The notes under the pieces were generated by a model. It saw only the letters and a list, made by a program, of their open reading frames with translations. It had not been told where the DNA came from and did no database searches. Of a DNA stretch of 64,000 bases, positions 9,138-17,680 are shown piece by piece (the stretch's first letter is position 1; every line of letters begins with the position of its first letter). The stretch comes from Pseudomonas sp. GM78 (GTDB lineage Bacteria; Pseudomonadota; Gammaproteobacteria; Pseudomonadales; Pseudomonadaceae), in contig NZ_AKJF01000074.1 of assembly GCF_000282475.1 (NCBI RefSeq), positions 1-64,000 of the forward strand, read 5' to 3'. A program made the translations under genes and the position numbers.

Positions 9138-9172
9138 CATGATCGTTCCCACGCAGAGCGTGGGAACGATCA
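9138..9172. repeat. Short perfect palindrome GATCGTTCCCACGC/GCGTGGGAACGATC
   Basis: A 14-base perfect inverted repeat with a three-base loop (AGA) lies between the convergent blc and hutF genes. It is one unit of the repeat family that forms the larger structure after hutG at 23976-24078. It could act as a bidirectional terminator or mRNA-stabilising hairpin, but no T-tract follows. Confidence 0.85.
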
Positions 9173-9183
9173 GTAGCAGGGTT

Positions 9184-10548
9184 TCAGCCCAAGAGTTCGC
9201 GCAGGACCTGAGTGAAGGCGCGATTGCTTTCCTCTTCCCCGGCATGCCGCCCGTCACGCACCACCCACTGGCCATTGACCAGCACATCACGCACCTGACG
9301 ATCGCCACCGGCAAACAACCACCGATTCAGAATCCCGTCACCACTGGCGGTCGCCAGATACGGATCGTTGCCATCCAGCACCAGCCAATCCGCGCGGTTA
9401 CCCACTTCCAGCGCGCCAATCGGCTGACCCAGCGCTTGTGCGCCGCCATCCAGTGCTGCGTCATACAGTGTGCGGCCGACCATCGGCTGGTCCGCGCCGT
9501 ACAACCGGTTACGACGCTGATCGCGCAAGCGTTGCCCGTATTCCAGCCAACGCAGTTCCTCCACCACGCTCAACGACACATGGCTGTCGGAACCGATGCC
9601 CATGCGCCCGCCCTGGGCGAGAAAATCCACTGCGGGGAAAATCCCGTCGCCCAGGTTGGCTTCGGTGGTCAGGCACAGGCCAGCGATGGCGCGACTCTTG
9701 GCCATCAGCGTGACTTCTTCCGGGTTGGCGTGGGTGGCATGGACCAGGCACCAGCGCTGATCGACTTCGGTATTTTCATACAGCCATTGCAGCGGACGAC
9801 GACCGCTCCAGCTCAGGCAGTCTTCGACTTCCTTCTGCTGTTCGGCGATATGAATGTGCACCGGGCATTGCTTGTCGCTGGCCGCCAGCACTTCGCTGAT
9901 CTGTTGCGGCGTGACCGCGCGCAATGAGTGGAAACACAAACCCAGGGACTGGGCCTTCTGCTGAGCCAGCAGGGGTTGCAGGCGCGATTGAAGCTTCAGG
10001 TAATTTTCGGTGCTGTTGATGAAGCGGCGCTGGCCGTCGTTCGGGCTCTGGCCACCGAAACCGGAATGACTGTAGAGCACCGGCAGCAGGGTCAGGCCAA
10101 TACCGGTTTCGCTGGCTGCCTGACTGATGCGCAGGGCCAGTTCAGCCGGGTCGGCATAAGGTTGGCCGTTGTGGTCATGGTGCACATAATGAAATTCCGC
10201 GACCGACGTGTAACCGGCCTTGAGCATTTCGATGTACAGCTGGCGGGCAATGACGCCGAGTTGTTCCGGGCTGATTTTTCCGACGAGGCGATACATCAGG
10301 TCGCGCCAGGTCCAGAAACTGTCATTCGGGTTACCTGCCACTTCCGCCAGCCCGGCCATTGCCCGCTGGAAGGCGTGGGAGTGCAGGTTCGGCATGCCTG
10401 GCAGCAGCGGACCGCTCAACCGTTCGGCGTCATCTGCATGGGAATCGGCCTGGATATGGGTCAGGACGCCATCGGCGCTGACCTCAAGACGTACATTGTT
10501 GGCCCATCCGTTAGGCAGCAGCGCGCGTTCGGCAAAGAAGGCGGACAT
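9184..10548 (-). CDS. hutF: Formimidoylglutamate deiminase
   Basis: A metal-dependent amidohydrolase-superfamily enzyme (454 residues) converting N-formimino-L-glutamate to N-formyl-L-glutamate plus ammonia in the five-step histidine pathway. Motifs: the metal-site N-L-H-S-H-A-F near residue 57, H-I-A-E-Q-Q-K-E-V near 232, V-H-A-T-H near 268, and G-S-D-S-H near 320. The gene is divergent from hutC across a 107-base region carrying a HutC-like palindrome. Presence of hutF together with hutG defines the two-step route to glutamate. Confidence 0.94.
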   Translation of the reverse strand: MSAFFAERALLPNGWANNVRLEVSADGVLTHIQADSHADDAERLSGPLLPGMPNLHSHAFQRAMAGLAEVAGNPNDSFWTWRDLMYRLVGKISPEQLGVIARQLYIEMLKAGYTSVAEFHYVHHDHNGQPYADPAELALRISQAASETGIGLTLLPVLYSHSGFGGQSPNDGQRRFINSTENYLKLQSRLQPLLAQQKAQSLGLCFHSLRAVTPQQISEVLAASDKQCPVHIHIAEQQKEVEDCLSWSGRRPLQWLYENTEVDQRWCLVHATHANPEEVTLMAKSRAIAGLCLTTEANLGDGIFPAVDFLAQGGRMGIGSDSHVSLSVVEELRWLEYGQRLRDQRRNRLYGADQPMVGRTLYDAALDGGAQALGQPIGALEVGNRADWLVLDGNDPYLATASGDGILNRWLFAGGDRQVRDVLVNGQWVVRDGRHAGEEESNRAFTQVLRELLG

Positions 10549-10572
10549 GGTTCAGCACCCCATCGTGTGTTA

Positions 10573-10590
10573 TTTGTATATACATATACA
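10573..10590. promoter_or_regulatory. HutC-type operator between hutF and hutC
   Basis: The sequence contains TGTATAT-AC-ATATACA, a perfect inverted repeat, whose left part TTGTATATACA resembles the HutC consensus CTTGTATGTACAAG found before hutU. It lies 26-43 bases from the hutF start and about 65 bases from the hutC start, so it could control both divergent transcripts. The assignment is inferred from similarity and position. Confidence 0.65.
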
Positions 10591-10655
10591 GACGTTTGCC
10601 TGCCCGGTAAACTCCGGCAAGCTAGCGACATCAATCAAACGACCAAGGAATAACC

Positions 10656-11405
10656 GTGCCGACTCCGCCTCCAGTCTCCCCGTTGGCCGCGAACATGGGC
10701 GACAGTCCGGCGCCCCTGTACGCCCGCGTCAAACAAATGATCACCCAGCAAATCGACAGCGGTAACTGGCCGCCGCACTACCGCGTTCCGTCGGAAAGCG
10801 AGCTGGTCAGCCAATTGGGCTTCAGCCGCATGACCATCAACCGCGCGTTGCGCGAAATGACCGCCGACGGTCTGTTGGTGCGCATGCAAGGTGTCGGTAC
10901 TTTCGTCGCCGAGCCGAAAAGCCAGTCCGCCCTGTTCGAAGTGCACAACATCGCCGACGAAATCGCCTCCCGTGGCCATCGCCATACCTGCAAGGTGATT
11001 ACCCTTGAAGAAGAGGCCGCCGGCTCCGAACGCGCCCTGGCGCTGGACATGCGCGAAGGGCAAAAGGTGTTCCACTCGCTGATCGTGCATTTCGAAAACG
11101 ACATTCCGGTGCAAATCGAAGACCGTTTCGTCAACGCGCTGGTGGCGCCCGACTACCTCAAGCAGGACTTCACCCTGCAAACGCCGTACGCCTATCTGAA
11201 CCAGGTCGCGCCGCTGACCGAAGGCGAGCACGTGGTCGAGGCGATTCTGGCCGAGCCGTCCGAATGCAAGTTGCTGCAGATTGAAAAAGGCGAGCCGTGC
11301 CTGCTGATCCGTCGCCGCACCTGGTCGGGGCGTCAGCCGGTGACCGCCGCTCGCTTGATTCACCCCGGTTCCCGTCATCGTCTGGAAGGTCGGTTCCACA
11401 AATGA
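10656..11405 (+). CDS. hutC: Histidine utilisation repressor, GntR family
   Basis: A 249-residue GntR/HutC-subfamily repressor that binds hut operators and is released by urocanate. The start is GTG after a CAAGGAATAA ribosome-binding region. The N-terminal winged helix-turn-helix spans about residues 17-85 (P-L-Y-A-R-V-K-Q-M-I ... V-P-S-E-S-E-L ... G-V-G-T-F-V-A), and a UTRA effector-binding domain occupies about 95-240. It overlaps hutD by four bases (ATGA). Two palindromes resembling its binding site occur in the locus, before hutF/hutC and before hutU, which implies autoregulation. Confidence 0.95.
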   Translation: MPTPPPVSPLAANMGDSPAPLYARVKQMITQQIDSGNWPPHYRVPSESELVSQLGFSRMTINRALREMTADGLLVRMQGVGTFVAEPKSQSALFEVHNIADEIASRGHRHTCKVITLEEEAAGSERALALDMREGQKVFHSLIVHFENDIPVQIEDRFVNALVAPDYLKQDFTLQTPYAYLNQVAPLTEGEHVVEAILAEPSECKLLQIEKGEPCLLIRRRTWSGRQPVTAARLIHPGSRHRLEGRFHK

Positions 11406-11971
11406 ATGAGCTGAAAGTTTTACGCGCCAAAGATTACCCGCGCATGCCGTGGAAAAACGGCGGCGGCAGTACCGAAGAAATCACTCGCGACGCCGGCACT
11501 GGCCTGGACGGTTTCGGCTGGCGCCTGTCGATTGCCGACATCGGCGAGTCGGGCGGGTTTTCCACTTTCGCCGGTTACGAGCGGATCATTACCGTACTGC
11601 AGGGCGACGGCATGACCTTGTCGGTGGACGGTCAGGTCACGCGGCCGTTGTTACCGATCGATCCGTTTGCCTTCAGCGGCGAAAGCCAAGTGTCCTGCAC
11701 TTTGCTGGGTGGGCCGATCCGCGATTTCAACCTGATTTATGCGCCGAAGCGTTACAGCGCACGGCTGCAATGGCTGAGCGGTGAGCAGCGGTTTTTCAGC
11801 GAGGCGGGGACTGTGCTGGTGTTCAGCGTCAGCGATGCGCTGGAGGTGAAGGTCGGTAACAGTGCTTCGCAACTGGGTCGTCATGATTGCCTGCAACTTG
11901 TCGGTAACACCGGGCTGTTGGAAGTCTCCAGCAATGGCTCATGCTGTGTAATTGAGCTAACTGCACGCTGA
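11402..11971 (+). CDS. hutD: HutD/Ves family protein
   Basis: A 189-residue bicupin-like protein of the HutD/Ves family, beginning M-N-E-L-K-V-L-R-A. The ATG overlapping the hutC stop (ATGA) is chosen over longer upstream frames because the family signature D-Y-P-R-M-P-W-K-N-G-G-G-S-T-E-E-I starts near residue 12. In P. fluorescens, HutD has been proposed to cap hut operon expression, possibly by sensing urocanate or a related intermediate; the mechanism is unresolved. Its coupling to hutC supports a regulatory rather than catalytic role. Confidence 0.92.
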   Translation: MNELKVLRAKDYPRMPWKNGGGSTEEITRDAGTGLDGFGWRLSIADIGESGGFSTFAGYERIITVLQGDGMTLSVDGQVTRPLLPIDPFAFSGESQVSCTLLGGPIRDFNLIYAPKRYSARLQWLSGEQRFFSEAGTVLVFSVSDALEVKVGNSASQLGRHDCLQLVGNTGLLEVSSNGSCCVIELTAR

Positions 11972-12248
11972 TTCAAAATCCTTAAAAGATCGCAGCCTTC
12001 GGCAGCTCCTACATTGAATGGTGTAAACCCTGTAGGAGCTGTCGAAGGCTGCGATCTTTTGCTTTTCAGCGTTCCCGTACGCGCACCACTTTGTTACCGA
12101 ACGCCCCAGCGTGGCGCAAAACCACGCTCAAGTAACAACGCCACCCATCCTCAAAAAATCCCCTCGTAAATTTTCATCTACGTCGAAACCCTTGATCCAG
12201 GCGCGCTCCAGCCGTTTCAGAATTTTTCTTGAATGCCCATCCAACAAG
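11972..12248. other. Non-coding stretch between hutD and the hutU promoter
   Basis: This interval holds the REP-like hairpin at 11983-12060 and then about 190 bases in which I see no coding frame with family features, no RNA gene and no clear terminator. The regulatory elements of hutU begin at 12249. Confidence 0.6.
11983..12060. repeat. Long inverted repeat of the GATCGCAGCCTTCGGCAGCTCCTAC family
   Basis: Arms at 11984-12012 and 12032-12060 are inverted copies with one mismatch and a 19-base loop. A second copy of the same family lies at 58304-58380. It sits just after hutD and can form a strong RNA hairpin ending in CTTTT, so it may terminate or stabilise hutCD mRNA. Confidence 0.9.
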
Positions 12249-12265
12249 TTGGCCGCTTGATTGCA
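12249..12265 (+). promoter_or_regulatory. Sigma54 (-24/-12) promoter of the hutU operon
   Basis: TTGGCCGCTTGATTGCA has the invariant GG at 12251-12252 and GC at 12263-12264 separated by exactly ten bases, with TT directly before GC as in the consensus TGGCAC-N5-TTGCA. The start of transcription would fall near 12276, inside the HutC palindrome. This agrees with the reported sigma54/CbrB control of hut in P. fluorescens. Confidence 0.7.
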
Positions 12266-12269
12266 TATG

Positions 12270-12283
12270 CTTGTATGTACAAG
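12270..12283. promoter_or_regulatory. HutC operator before hutU
   Basis: CTTGTATGTACAAG matches the HutC operator consensus I know from P. putida. The halves CTTGTA and TACAAG are perfectly symmetrical around TG. Overlap with the predicted +1 of the sigma54 promoter suggests repression by blocking open-complex formation or promoter escape. Confidence 0.85.
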
Positions 12284-12416
12284 TAAAGACGTATGCGTAT
12301 GAGTCGATCGAGACTCCCCGCAACGTCCACTGATTCGCTTGTGGCGCGTTGACGCGCACAGGCTGGCTTACCCACCGCCAGGGTTGGTTTGGATTGATCG
12401 CTGAGGAGTCTTTTTC

Positions 12417-14099
12417 GTGACTGACAATAAAACTACCAAGTTTCGTGACGTTGAAATCCGCGCTGCCCGCGGTAACAAGCTGACCGCCAAGAGCTGGCTG
12501 ACCGAAGCGCCGCTGCGCATGCTGATGAACAACCTCGACCCGGAAGTCGCCGAGAACCCTAAGGAATTGGTGGTTTACGGTGGTATCGGTCGTGCGGCAC
12601 GTAACTGGGAATGCTACGACAAGATCGTCGAGAGCCTGACCAACCTGAACGACGACGAGACCCTTCTGGTGCAATCCGGCAAGCCGGTCGGCGTGTTCAA
12701 GACTCACGCCAATGCCCCGCGCGTATTGATCGCCAACTCCAACCTGGTGCCAAAATGGGCCAGCTGGGAACACTTCAACGAACTCGACGCCAAAGGCCTG
12801 GCCATGTACGGCCAGATGACCGCCGGCAGCTGGATCTACATCGGCAGCCAGGGCATCGTCCAGGGCACCTACGAAACCTTCGTCGAGGCTGGTCGCCAGC
12901 ACTACAACGATGACCTGACCGGCAAGTGGGTACTGACCGCTGGCCTGGGCGGCATGGGTGGCGCTCAACCCCTGGCTGCAACCCTGGCCGGCGCTTGCTC
13001 GCTGAACATCGAATGCCAGCAGGTCAGCATCGATTTCCGTTTGAACAGCCGCTACGTCGACGAGCAAGCCAAAGACCTCGACGACGCTCTGGCACGCATC
13101 GCCAAATACACCAAGGAAGGCAAAGCGATCTCCATCGCCCTGCTGGGTAACGCCGCTGAAATCCTGCCGGAACTGGTCAGTCGCGGTGTGCGTCCGGACA
13201 TGGTCACCGACCAGACCAGCGCCCACGACCCACTGAACGGCTACCTGCCAGCGGGCTGGACCTGGGAAGAGTACCGCGCTCGCGCCAAGACCGAGCCTGC
13301 TGCCGTGGTCAAAGCCGCCAAGCAATCGATGGCCGTACACGTTAAAGCGATGCTGGATTTCCAGAAAATGGGCATCCCGACTTTCGACTACGGCAACAAC
13401 ATCCGTCAGATGGCCCAGGAAGAAGGCGTGGAAAACGCATTCGACTTCCCAGGCTTCGTACCGGCTTACATTCGTCCACTGTTCTGCCGTGGCATCGGCC
13501 CGTTCCGTTGGGCTGCGCTGTCGGGCAACGCCGAAGACATTTACAAGACCGACGCCAAGGTAAAAGAGCTGATCCCGGACGACGCCCACCTGCACAACTG
13601 GCTGGACATGGCGCGTGAGCGCATCAGCTTCCAGGGTCTGCCGGCACGTATCTGCTGGGTTGGCCTGGGCCTGCGCGCCAAGCTGGGCCTGGCGTTCAAC
13701 GAAATGGTGCGCAGCGGTGAGCTGTCGGCGCCAATCGTGATCGGTCGCGACCACCTGGATTCCGGTTCTGTTTCCAGCCCGAACCGCGAAACCGAATCGA
13801 TGCAGGACGGTTCCGATGCCGTGTCCGACTGGCCACTGCTCAACGCCCTGCTCAACACCGCAAGCGGCGCGACCTGGGTGTCCCTGCACCACGGCGGCGG
13901 CGTCGGCATGGGCTTCTCCCAGCACTCGGGCATGGTGATTGTCTGCGATGGTACCGATGAAGCGGCCGAGCGTATCGCGCGCGTGCTGCACAACGACCCG
14001 GCGACCGGCGTCATGCGCCACGCCGATGCGGGTTACCAGATCGCGATCGACTGCGCCAAGGAACAAGGGCTGAACCTGCCGATGATTACCGGTAAATAA
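12417..14099 (+). CDS. hutU: Urocanate hydratase
   Basis: The 560-residue product uses tightly bound NAD+ as an electrophile to hydrate urocanate to 4-imidazolone-5-propionate. The NAD-binding glycine motif G-L-G-G-M-G-G-A is at residues 176-183 and the active-site cysteine is C413 in R-I-C-W-V-G-L-G, equivalent to Cys410 of the P. putida enzyme. The start is GTG, 7-8 bases after GAGGAG. About 135 bases of leader separate it from the predicted sigma54 promoter. It is the first gene of the long hutU-hutG transcript. Confidence 0.97.
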   Translation: MTDNKTTKFRDVEIRAARGNKLTAKSWLTEAPLRMLMNNLDPEVAENPKELVVYGGIGRAARNWECYDKIVESLTNLNDDETLLVQSGKPVGVFKTHANAPRVLIANSNLVPKWASWEHFNELDAKGLAMYGQMTAGSWIYIGSQGIVQGTYETFVEAGRQHYNDDLTGKWVLTAGLGGMGGAQPLAATLAGACSLNIECQQVSIDFRLNSRYVDEQAKDLDDALARIAKYTKEGKAISIALLGNAAEILPELVSRGVRPDMVTDQTSAHDPLNGYLPAGWTWEEYRARAKTEPAAVVKAAKQSMAVHVKAMLDFQKMGIPTFDYGNNIRQMAQEEGVENAFDFPGFVPAYIRPLFCRGIGPFRWAALSGNAEDIYKTDAKVKELIPDDAHLHNWLDMARERISFQGLPARICWVGLGLRAKLGLAFNEMVRSGELSAPIVIGRDHLDSGSVSSPNRETESMQDGSDAVSDWPLLNALLNTASGATWVSLHHGGGVGMGFSQHSGMVIVCDGTDEAAERIARVLHNDPATGVMRHADAGYQIAIDCAKEQGLNLPMITGK

Positions 14100-14104
14100 A
14101 CAAA

Positions 14105-14199
14105 CCTGTGGGAGCTGGCTTGCCAGCGATGGCGGCGGCATTGTCGGAATTGATGTTGAACATGCCGACGTCATCGCGGGCAAGCCCGCTCCCACAGGG
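14105..14199. repeat. REP pair (REPIN) between hutU and the permease gene
   Basis: Arms CCTGTGGGAGCTGGCTTGCCAGCGATG and CATCGCGGGCAAGCCCGCTCCCACAGG are related but not identical: each REP has its own compensated stem (CTGGC..GCCAG and GCGGG..CCCGC). The REPIN fills most of the 148-base gap inside the hut operon. Confidence 0.9.
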
Positions 14200-14247
14200 G
14201 CCGAGTAACCCGATAGAACAATTAAAACAATCCACAGAGGTTGAACC

Positions 14248-15720
14248 ATGGCTGTCAGCAGCGAACGTGCAGGCAACAAACCGTTGATCGAGAAACGTTC
14301 GATCGACTACATCCCGGAAGCGGAAAGACACGGTCGTCTGTTCAGCCAGTTCACCCTGTGGATGGGTGCCAACCTGCAAATCACCGCGATTGTCACCGGG
14401 GCCCTGGCCGTGGTGTTGGGCGGTGACGTGTTCTGGTCGTTGATCGGTCTGTTGATCGGCCAACTGATCGGCGGCGGCGTCATGGCACTGCATGCTGCGC
14501 AAGGGCCCAAGCTTGGCCTACCGCAGATGATCTCCAGCCGGGTGCAGTTCGGCGTTTATGGCGCGGCCATCCCGATCGTGCTGGTCTGCCTGATGTACCT
14601 GGGCTTCACTGCAACGGGCACCGTGCTGTCCGGACAGGCACTGGGCCAGTTGTTTGGTGTCAGTGACACCGTCGGTATCCTCATCTTCGCCAGTGTCATC
14701 GTGCTGGTCACGGTACTCGGTTATCGGGTGATCCACTGGATTGGCCGTGTTGCCAGCGTCATTGGTGTGATTGCCTTCGTTTACCTGTTCAGCCGTTTGA
14801 TGAGCCAGACTGACGTTGGCGCACTGCTGGAAATCCGCCACTTCAGCTGGAGCAGCTTCCTGCTTGCGGTGTCGCTCGCGGCGTCCTGGCAGATCGCCTT
14901 CGGCCCTTACGTGGCTGACTATTCACGCTACCTGCCGAGCAAGACTTCCTCGGTGAAAACCTTTTTCGCCGCTGGCGCAGGTTCGGTGATTGGCGCACAG
15001 GTGGCGATGATCCTCGGCGTGCTTGCCGCTGCCTCGGCCAACGGACAATTCGCCGGCCACGAAGTGGCCTACATCGTTGGTTTGGGCGGTACCGGTGCCA
15101 CCGCTGCGCTGCTGTATTTCAGCATTGCGTTCGGCAAGGTCACCATCTCCACGCTCAACTCCTACGGCAGCTTCATGTGCATTGCGACCATCATCAGCGG
15201 TTTCCGTGGTGACCTGAAGGTAACGCACTTGCAGCGTCTGGTCTTCGTGCTGGGCATCGTCGGTGCTGCGACCCTGATGGCGTTGCTCGGTCAGCACTCG
15301 TTCCTCGGCGCGTTCAAGTCTTTCATCCTGTTCCTGCTGGCGTTCTTTACTCCCTGGAGTGCGATCAACCTGGTGGACTACTACTGCATCACCCGCGAGC
15401 GCTATGACGTACCGGCGCTGGCTGATCCGAACGGTCGCTACGGCCGTTGGAACACCCTCGGTATCAGCGTCTATGTTTTCGGTGTGCTGGTGCAGCTGCC
15501 GTTCATCGCCACCAAGTTCTATACCGGTCCGCTGGTGGATGCCCTGGGTGGTGTGGATATTTCCTGGATTATCGGTCTGGTGATTCCCGCAGCCCTGTAT
15601 TACGTGTGTGCGAAAAAATGGCACGGAGCAGTACCTGATCACCTGATTCTGCCGCTCGAGCAGGACAGCGTTGTACAACCTAAAACAAGCGGGGCCGGTC
15701 GCGCTGCGGCGCAGGCCTGA
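14248..15720 (+). CDS. hutTu: NCS1-family permease (cytosine/purine permease type), probable urocanate transporter
   Basis: A 490-residue inner-membrane transporter with about twelve helices, of the nucleobase-cation symporter-1 family. Family signs include the N-terminal W-M-G-A-N-L-Q-I-T-A segment (residues 37-46), G-P-Y-V-A-D-Y-S-R-Y-L-P near 222-233, and N-L-V-D-Y-Y near 374-379. In the P. fluorescens hut locus the equivalent gene has been assigned to urocanate uptake. Substrate is thus inferred from position between hutU and hutX; the fold itself would also fit cytosine or hydantoin. It is preceded by a REPIN and by CAGAGG about ten bases before the ATG. Confidence 0.88.
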   Translation: MAVSSERAGNKPLIEKRSIDYIPEAERHGRLFSQFTLWMGANLQITAIVTGALAVVLGGDVFWSLIGLLIGQLIGGGVMALHAAQGPKLGLPQMISSRVQFGVYGAAIPIVLVCLMYLGFTATGTVLSGQALGQLFGVSDTVGILIFASVIVLVTVLGYRVIHWIGRVASVIGVIAFVYLFSRLMSQTDVGALLEIRHFSWSSFLLAVSLAASWQIAFGPYVADYSRYLPSKTSSVKTFFAAGAGSVIGAQVAMILGVLAAASANGQFAGHEVAYIVGLGGTGATAALLYFSIAFGKVTISTLNSYGSFMCIATIISGFRGDLKVTHLQRLVFVLGIVGAATLMALLGQHSFLGAFKSFILFLLAFFTPWSAINLVDYYCITRERYDVPALADPNGRYGRWNTLGISVYVFGVLVQLPFIATKFYTGPLVDALGGVDISWIIGLVIPAALYYVCAKKWHGAVPDHLILPLEQDSVVQPKTSGAGRAAAQA

Positions 15721-15789
15721 TTGGACGTGGACAGGGCTGGATGCCTCTTGACTGCCGTAAGCCAATTCATGATTAGGAGCGTCACTACA

Positions 15790-16758
15790 ATGAAATCGAA
15801 CAAGACCCTGCTGACCACATTGCTTTCCATGGGCCTGCTGGCCAGTGCCGGCGCCACTCAGGCGGCGGGTTGGTGCGAGTCAGGCAAACCGGTGAAATTC
15901 GCCGGCTTGAACTGGGAAAGCGCCATGCTGCTGACCGACGTGATGCAAGTCGTGCTGGAAAAAGGCTACGACTGCAAGACCGACAGCCTGCCGGGTAACT
16001 CCATCACCATGGAAAACGCCCTGAGCAGCAACGATATCCAGGTGTTCGCCGAAGAGTGGGTCGGCCGCAGCGAGGTCTGGAACAAGGCCGAGAAGGCCGG
16101 CAAGGTCGTCGGTGTCGGCGCTCCGGTCGTCGGTGCGATCGAAGGCTGGTACGTGCCGCGCTACGTGATCGAAGGCGATGCCAAGCGTAAGCTGGAACCC
16201 AAGGCCCCGGACCTGAAAAATATCGCTGACCTGGGCAAATACTCTGCCGTGTTCAAGGACGCCGAAGAGCCATCCAAAGGGCGTTTCTATAACTGCCCGG
16301 CCGGCTGGACCTGTGAGCTGGACAACAGTGAAATGCTGAAAAGCTACGGCCTGGAAAGCACCTACACCAACTTCCGCCCAGGCACCGGCCCGGCCTTGGA
16401 TGCCGCCGTGCTGTCGAGCTACAAGCGTGGCGAACCGATCCTGTTCTACTACTGGTCGCCAACGCCGTTGATGGGTCAGGTCGACGTCGTGAAGCTCGAA
16501 GAGAAGCCCGGCGTGAACAAGACCGTGACCATCAAGGTCGGCCTGTCCAAGACTTTCCACGAAGAGGCGCCGGAACTGGTGGCCGTACTGGATAAGGTCA
16601 ACATTCCAATCGACCTGCTGAACCAGAACCTGGGCCGCATGACCAAAGAGCGGATCGAGTCGCCAAAACTGGCCAAGATCTTCTTGAAGGAACATCCTGA
16701 AGTCTGGCACGCCTGGGTAAGTGAAGACGCAGCCAAGAAAATCGACGCGGCCTTGTAG
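15790..16758 (+). CDS. hutX: ABC transporter substrate-binding protein for histidine (glycine betaine/OpuAC-like fold)
   Basis: The periplasmic binding component of the HutXWV importer, 322 residues. The ATG with TAGGAG upstream is chosen; a longer frame from 15721 lacks a signal peptide. The signal peptide is at residues 1-26 ending A-T-Q-A-A. The mature protein has the choline/proline-betaine-type fold rather than that of the HisJ family, with hallmarks G-L-N-W-E-S-A-M-L-L-T-D and the Trp-rich E-E-W-V-G-R-S-E-V-W segment. Histidine specificity is inferred from the hut locus. The permease and ATPase genes follow. Confidence 0.93.
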   Translation: MKSNKTLLTTLLSMGLLASAGATQAAGWCESGKPVKFAGLNWESAMLLTDVMQVVLEKGYDCKTDSLPGNSITMENALSSNDIQVFAEEWVGRSEVWNKAEKAGKVVGVGAPVVGAIEGWYVPRYVIEGDAKRKLEPKAPDLKNIADLGKYSAVFKDAEEPSKGRFYNCPAGWTCELDNSEMLKSYGLESTYTNFRPGTGPALDAAVLSSYKRGEPILFYYWSPTPLMGQVDVVKLEEKPGVNKTVTIKVGLSKTFHEEAPELVAVLDKVNIPIDLLNQNLGRMTKERIESPKLAKIFLKEHPEVWHAWVSEDAAKKIDAAL

Positions 16759-16828
16759 GTTGGGCTTCTCCGGCTGTCGGCAGCGGCAGTCGGATGCTTG
16801 ATCGCAACCCCTTGATTGAGAGTCTCTT

Positions 16829-17680
16829 ATGTTTCCCGAAAGCTTTACCTTTTCCATCGCCGACTGGGTCAACGGTTGGGTCGATTCGCTGGTCACCAAC
16901 TACGGCGATGTGTTCCGCAGCATCTCCGACACCCTGTTGTGGGCCATCGTCAATCTTGAAGGGCTGCTGCGTGCGGCCCCCTGGTGGCTGATGCTGGCGA
17001 TCGTGGCGGGCGTTGCCTGGCACGCGACCCGCAAAGTGGTGACCACGGCGGTCATCGTCGGCTTGCTGTTCCTGGTGGGCGCGGTCGGCCTCTGGGACAA
17101 GCTGATGCAGACCCTGGCGCTGATGATGGTGGCCACGGTCATTTCGGTGCTGATCGGCATCCCGTTGGGCATCCTCTCGGCCCGCAGCAATCGCCTGCGT
17201 TCGGTGCTGATGCCGTTGCTGGACATCATGCAGACCATGCCGAGCTTCGTGTACCTGATCCCGGTGCTGATGCTGTTCGGCCTGGGCAAGGTCCCGGCGA
17301 TTTTCGCCACCGTGATCTACGCCGCGCCACCGCTGATCCGCCTGACCGACCTGGGGATTCGCCAGGTTGACGGCGAGGTGATGGAAGCCATCAACGCCTT
17401 CGGTGCCAACCGTTGGCAGCAACTGTTCGGTGTGCAATTGCCGCTGGCCCTGCCAAGCATCATGGCCGGGATCAACCAGACCACCATGATGGCCCTGTCG
17501 ATGGTGGTGATCGCCTCGATGATCGGTGCCCGTGGCCTGGGTGAAGACGTGCTGGTGGGGATTCAGACCCTCAACGTCGGACGCGGGCTGGAAGCCGGCC
17601 TGGCGATCGTGATTCTGGCAGTGGTGATCGACCGCATTACACAGGCGTACGGTCGTGCACGGCATGAGGTGAGCAAATGA
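16829..17680 (+). CDS. hutW: Histidine ABC transporter permease
   Basis: A 283-residue inner-membrane permease of the ProW/OpuAB type with about six helices. The conserved binding-protein-dependent transport loop is seen as E-A-I-N-A-F-G-A-N-R-W-Q-Q-L-F-G-V-Q-L-P at about residues 189-208. An N-terminal amphipathic stretch (P-E-S-F-T-F-S-I-A-D-W-V-N-G-W-V) precedes the first helix, as in ProW. It overlaps hutV by four bases, so the two subunits are translationally coupled. Confidence 0.94.
   Translation: MFPESFTFSIADWVNGWVDSLVTNYGDVFRSISDTLLWAIVNLEGLLRAAPWWLMLAIVAGVAWHATRKVVTTAVIVGLLFLVGAVGLWDKLMQTLALMMVATVISVLIGIPLGILSARSNRLRSVLMPLLDIMQTMPSFVYLIPVLMLFGLGKVPAIFATVIYAAPPLIRLTDLGIRQVDGEVMEAINAFGANRWQQLFGVQLPLALPSIMAGINQTTMMALSMVVIASMIGARGLGEDVLVGIQTLNVGRGLEAGLAIVILAVVIDRITQAYGRARHEVSK

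Noticed and set aside
10590-10640. A GG-N10-GC spacing on the minus strand upstream of hutF
   Set aside because: The intervening bases (AGTTTACCGG) lack the TT before GC and the C-A-C after GG, so it is not a credible sigma54 promoter.
12174-14279. A 701-codon open frame opposite hutU
   Set aside because: It is the reverse complement of a highly conserved enzyme and shows no domain; high-GC third-position bias explains the lack of stops.
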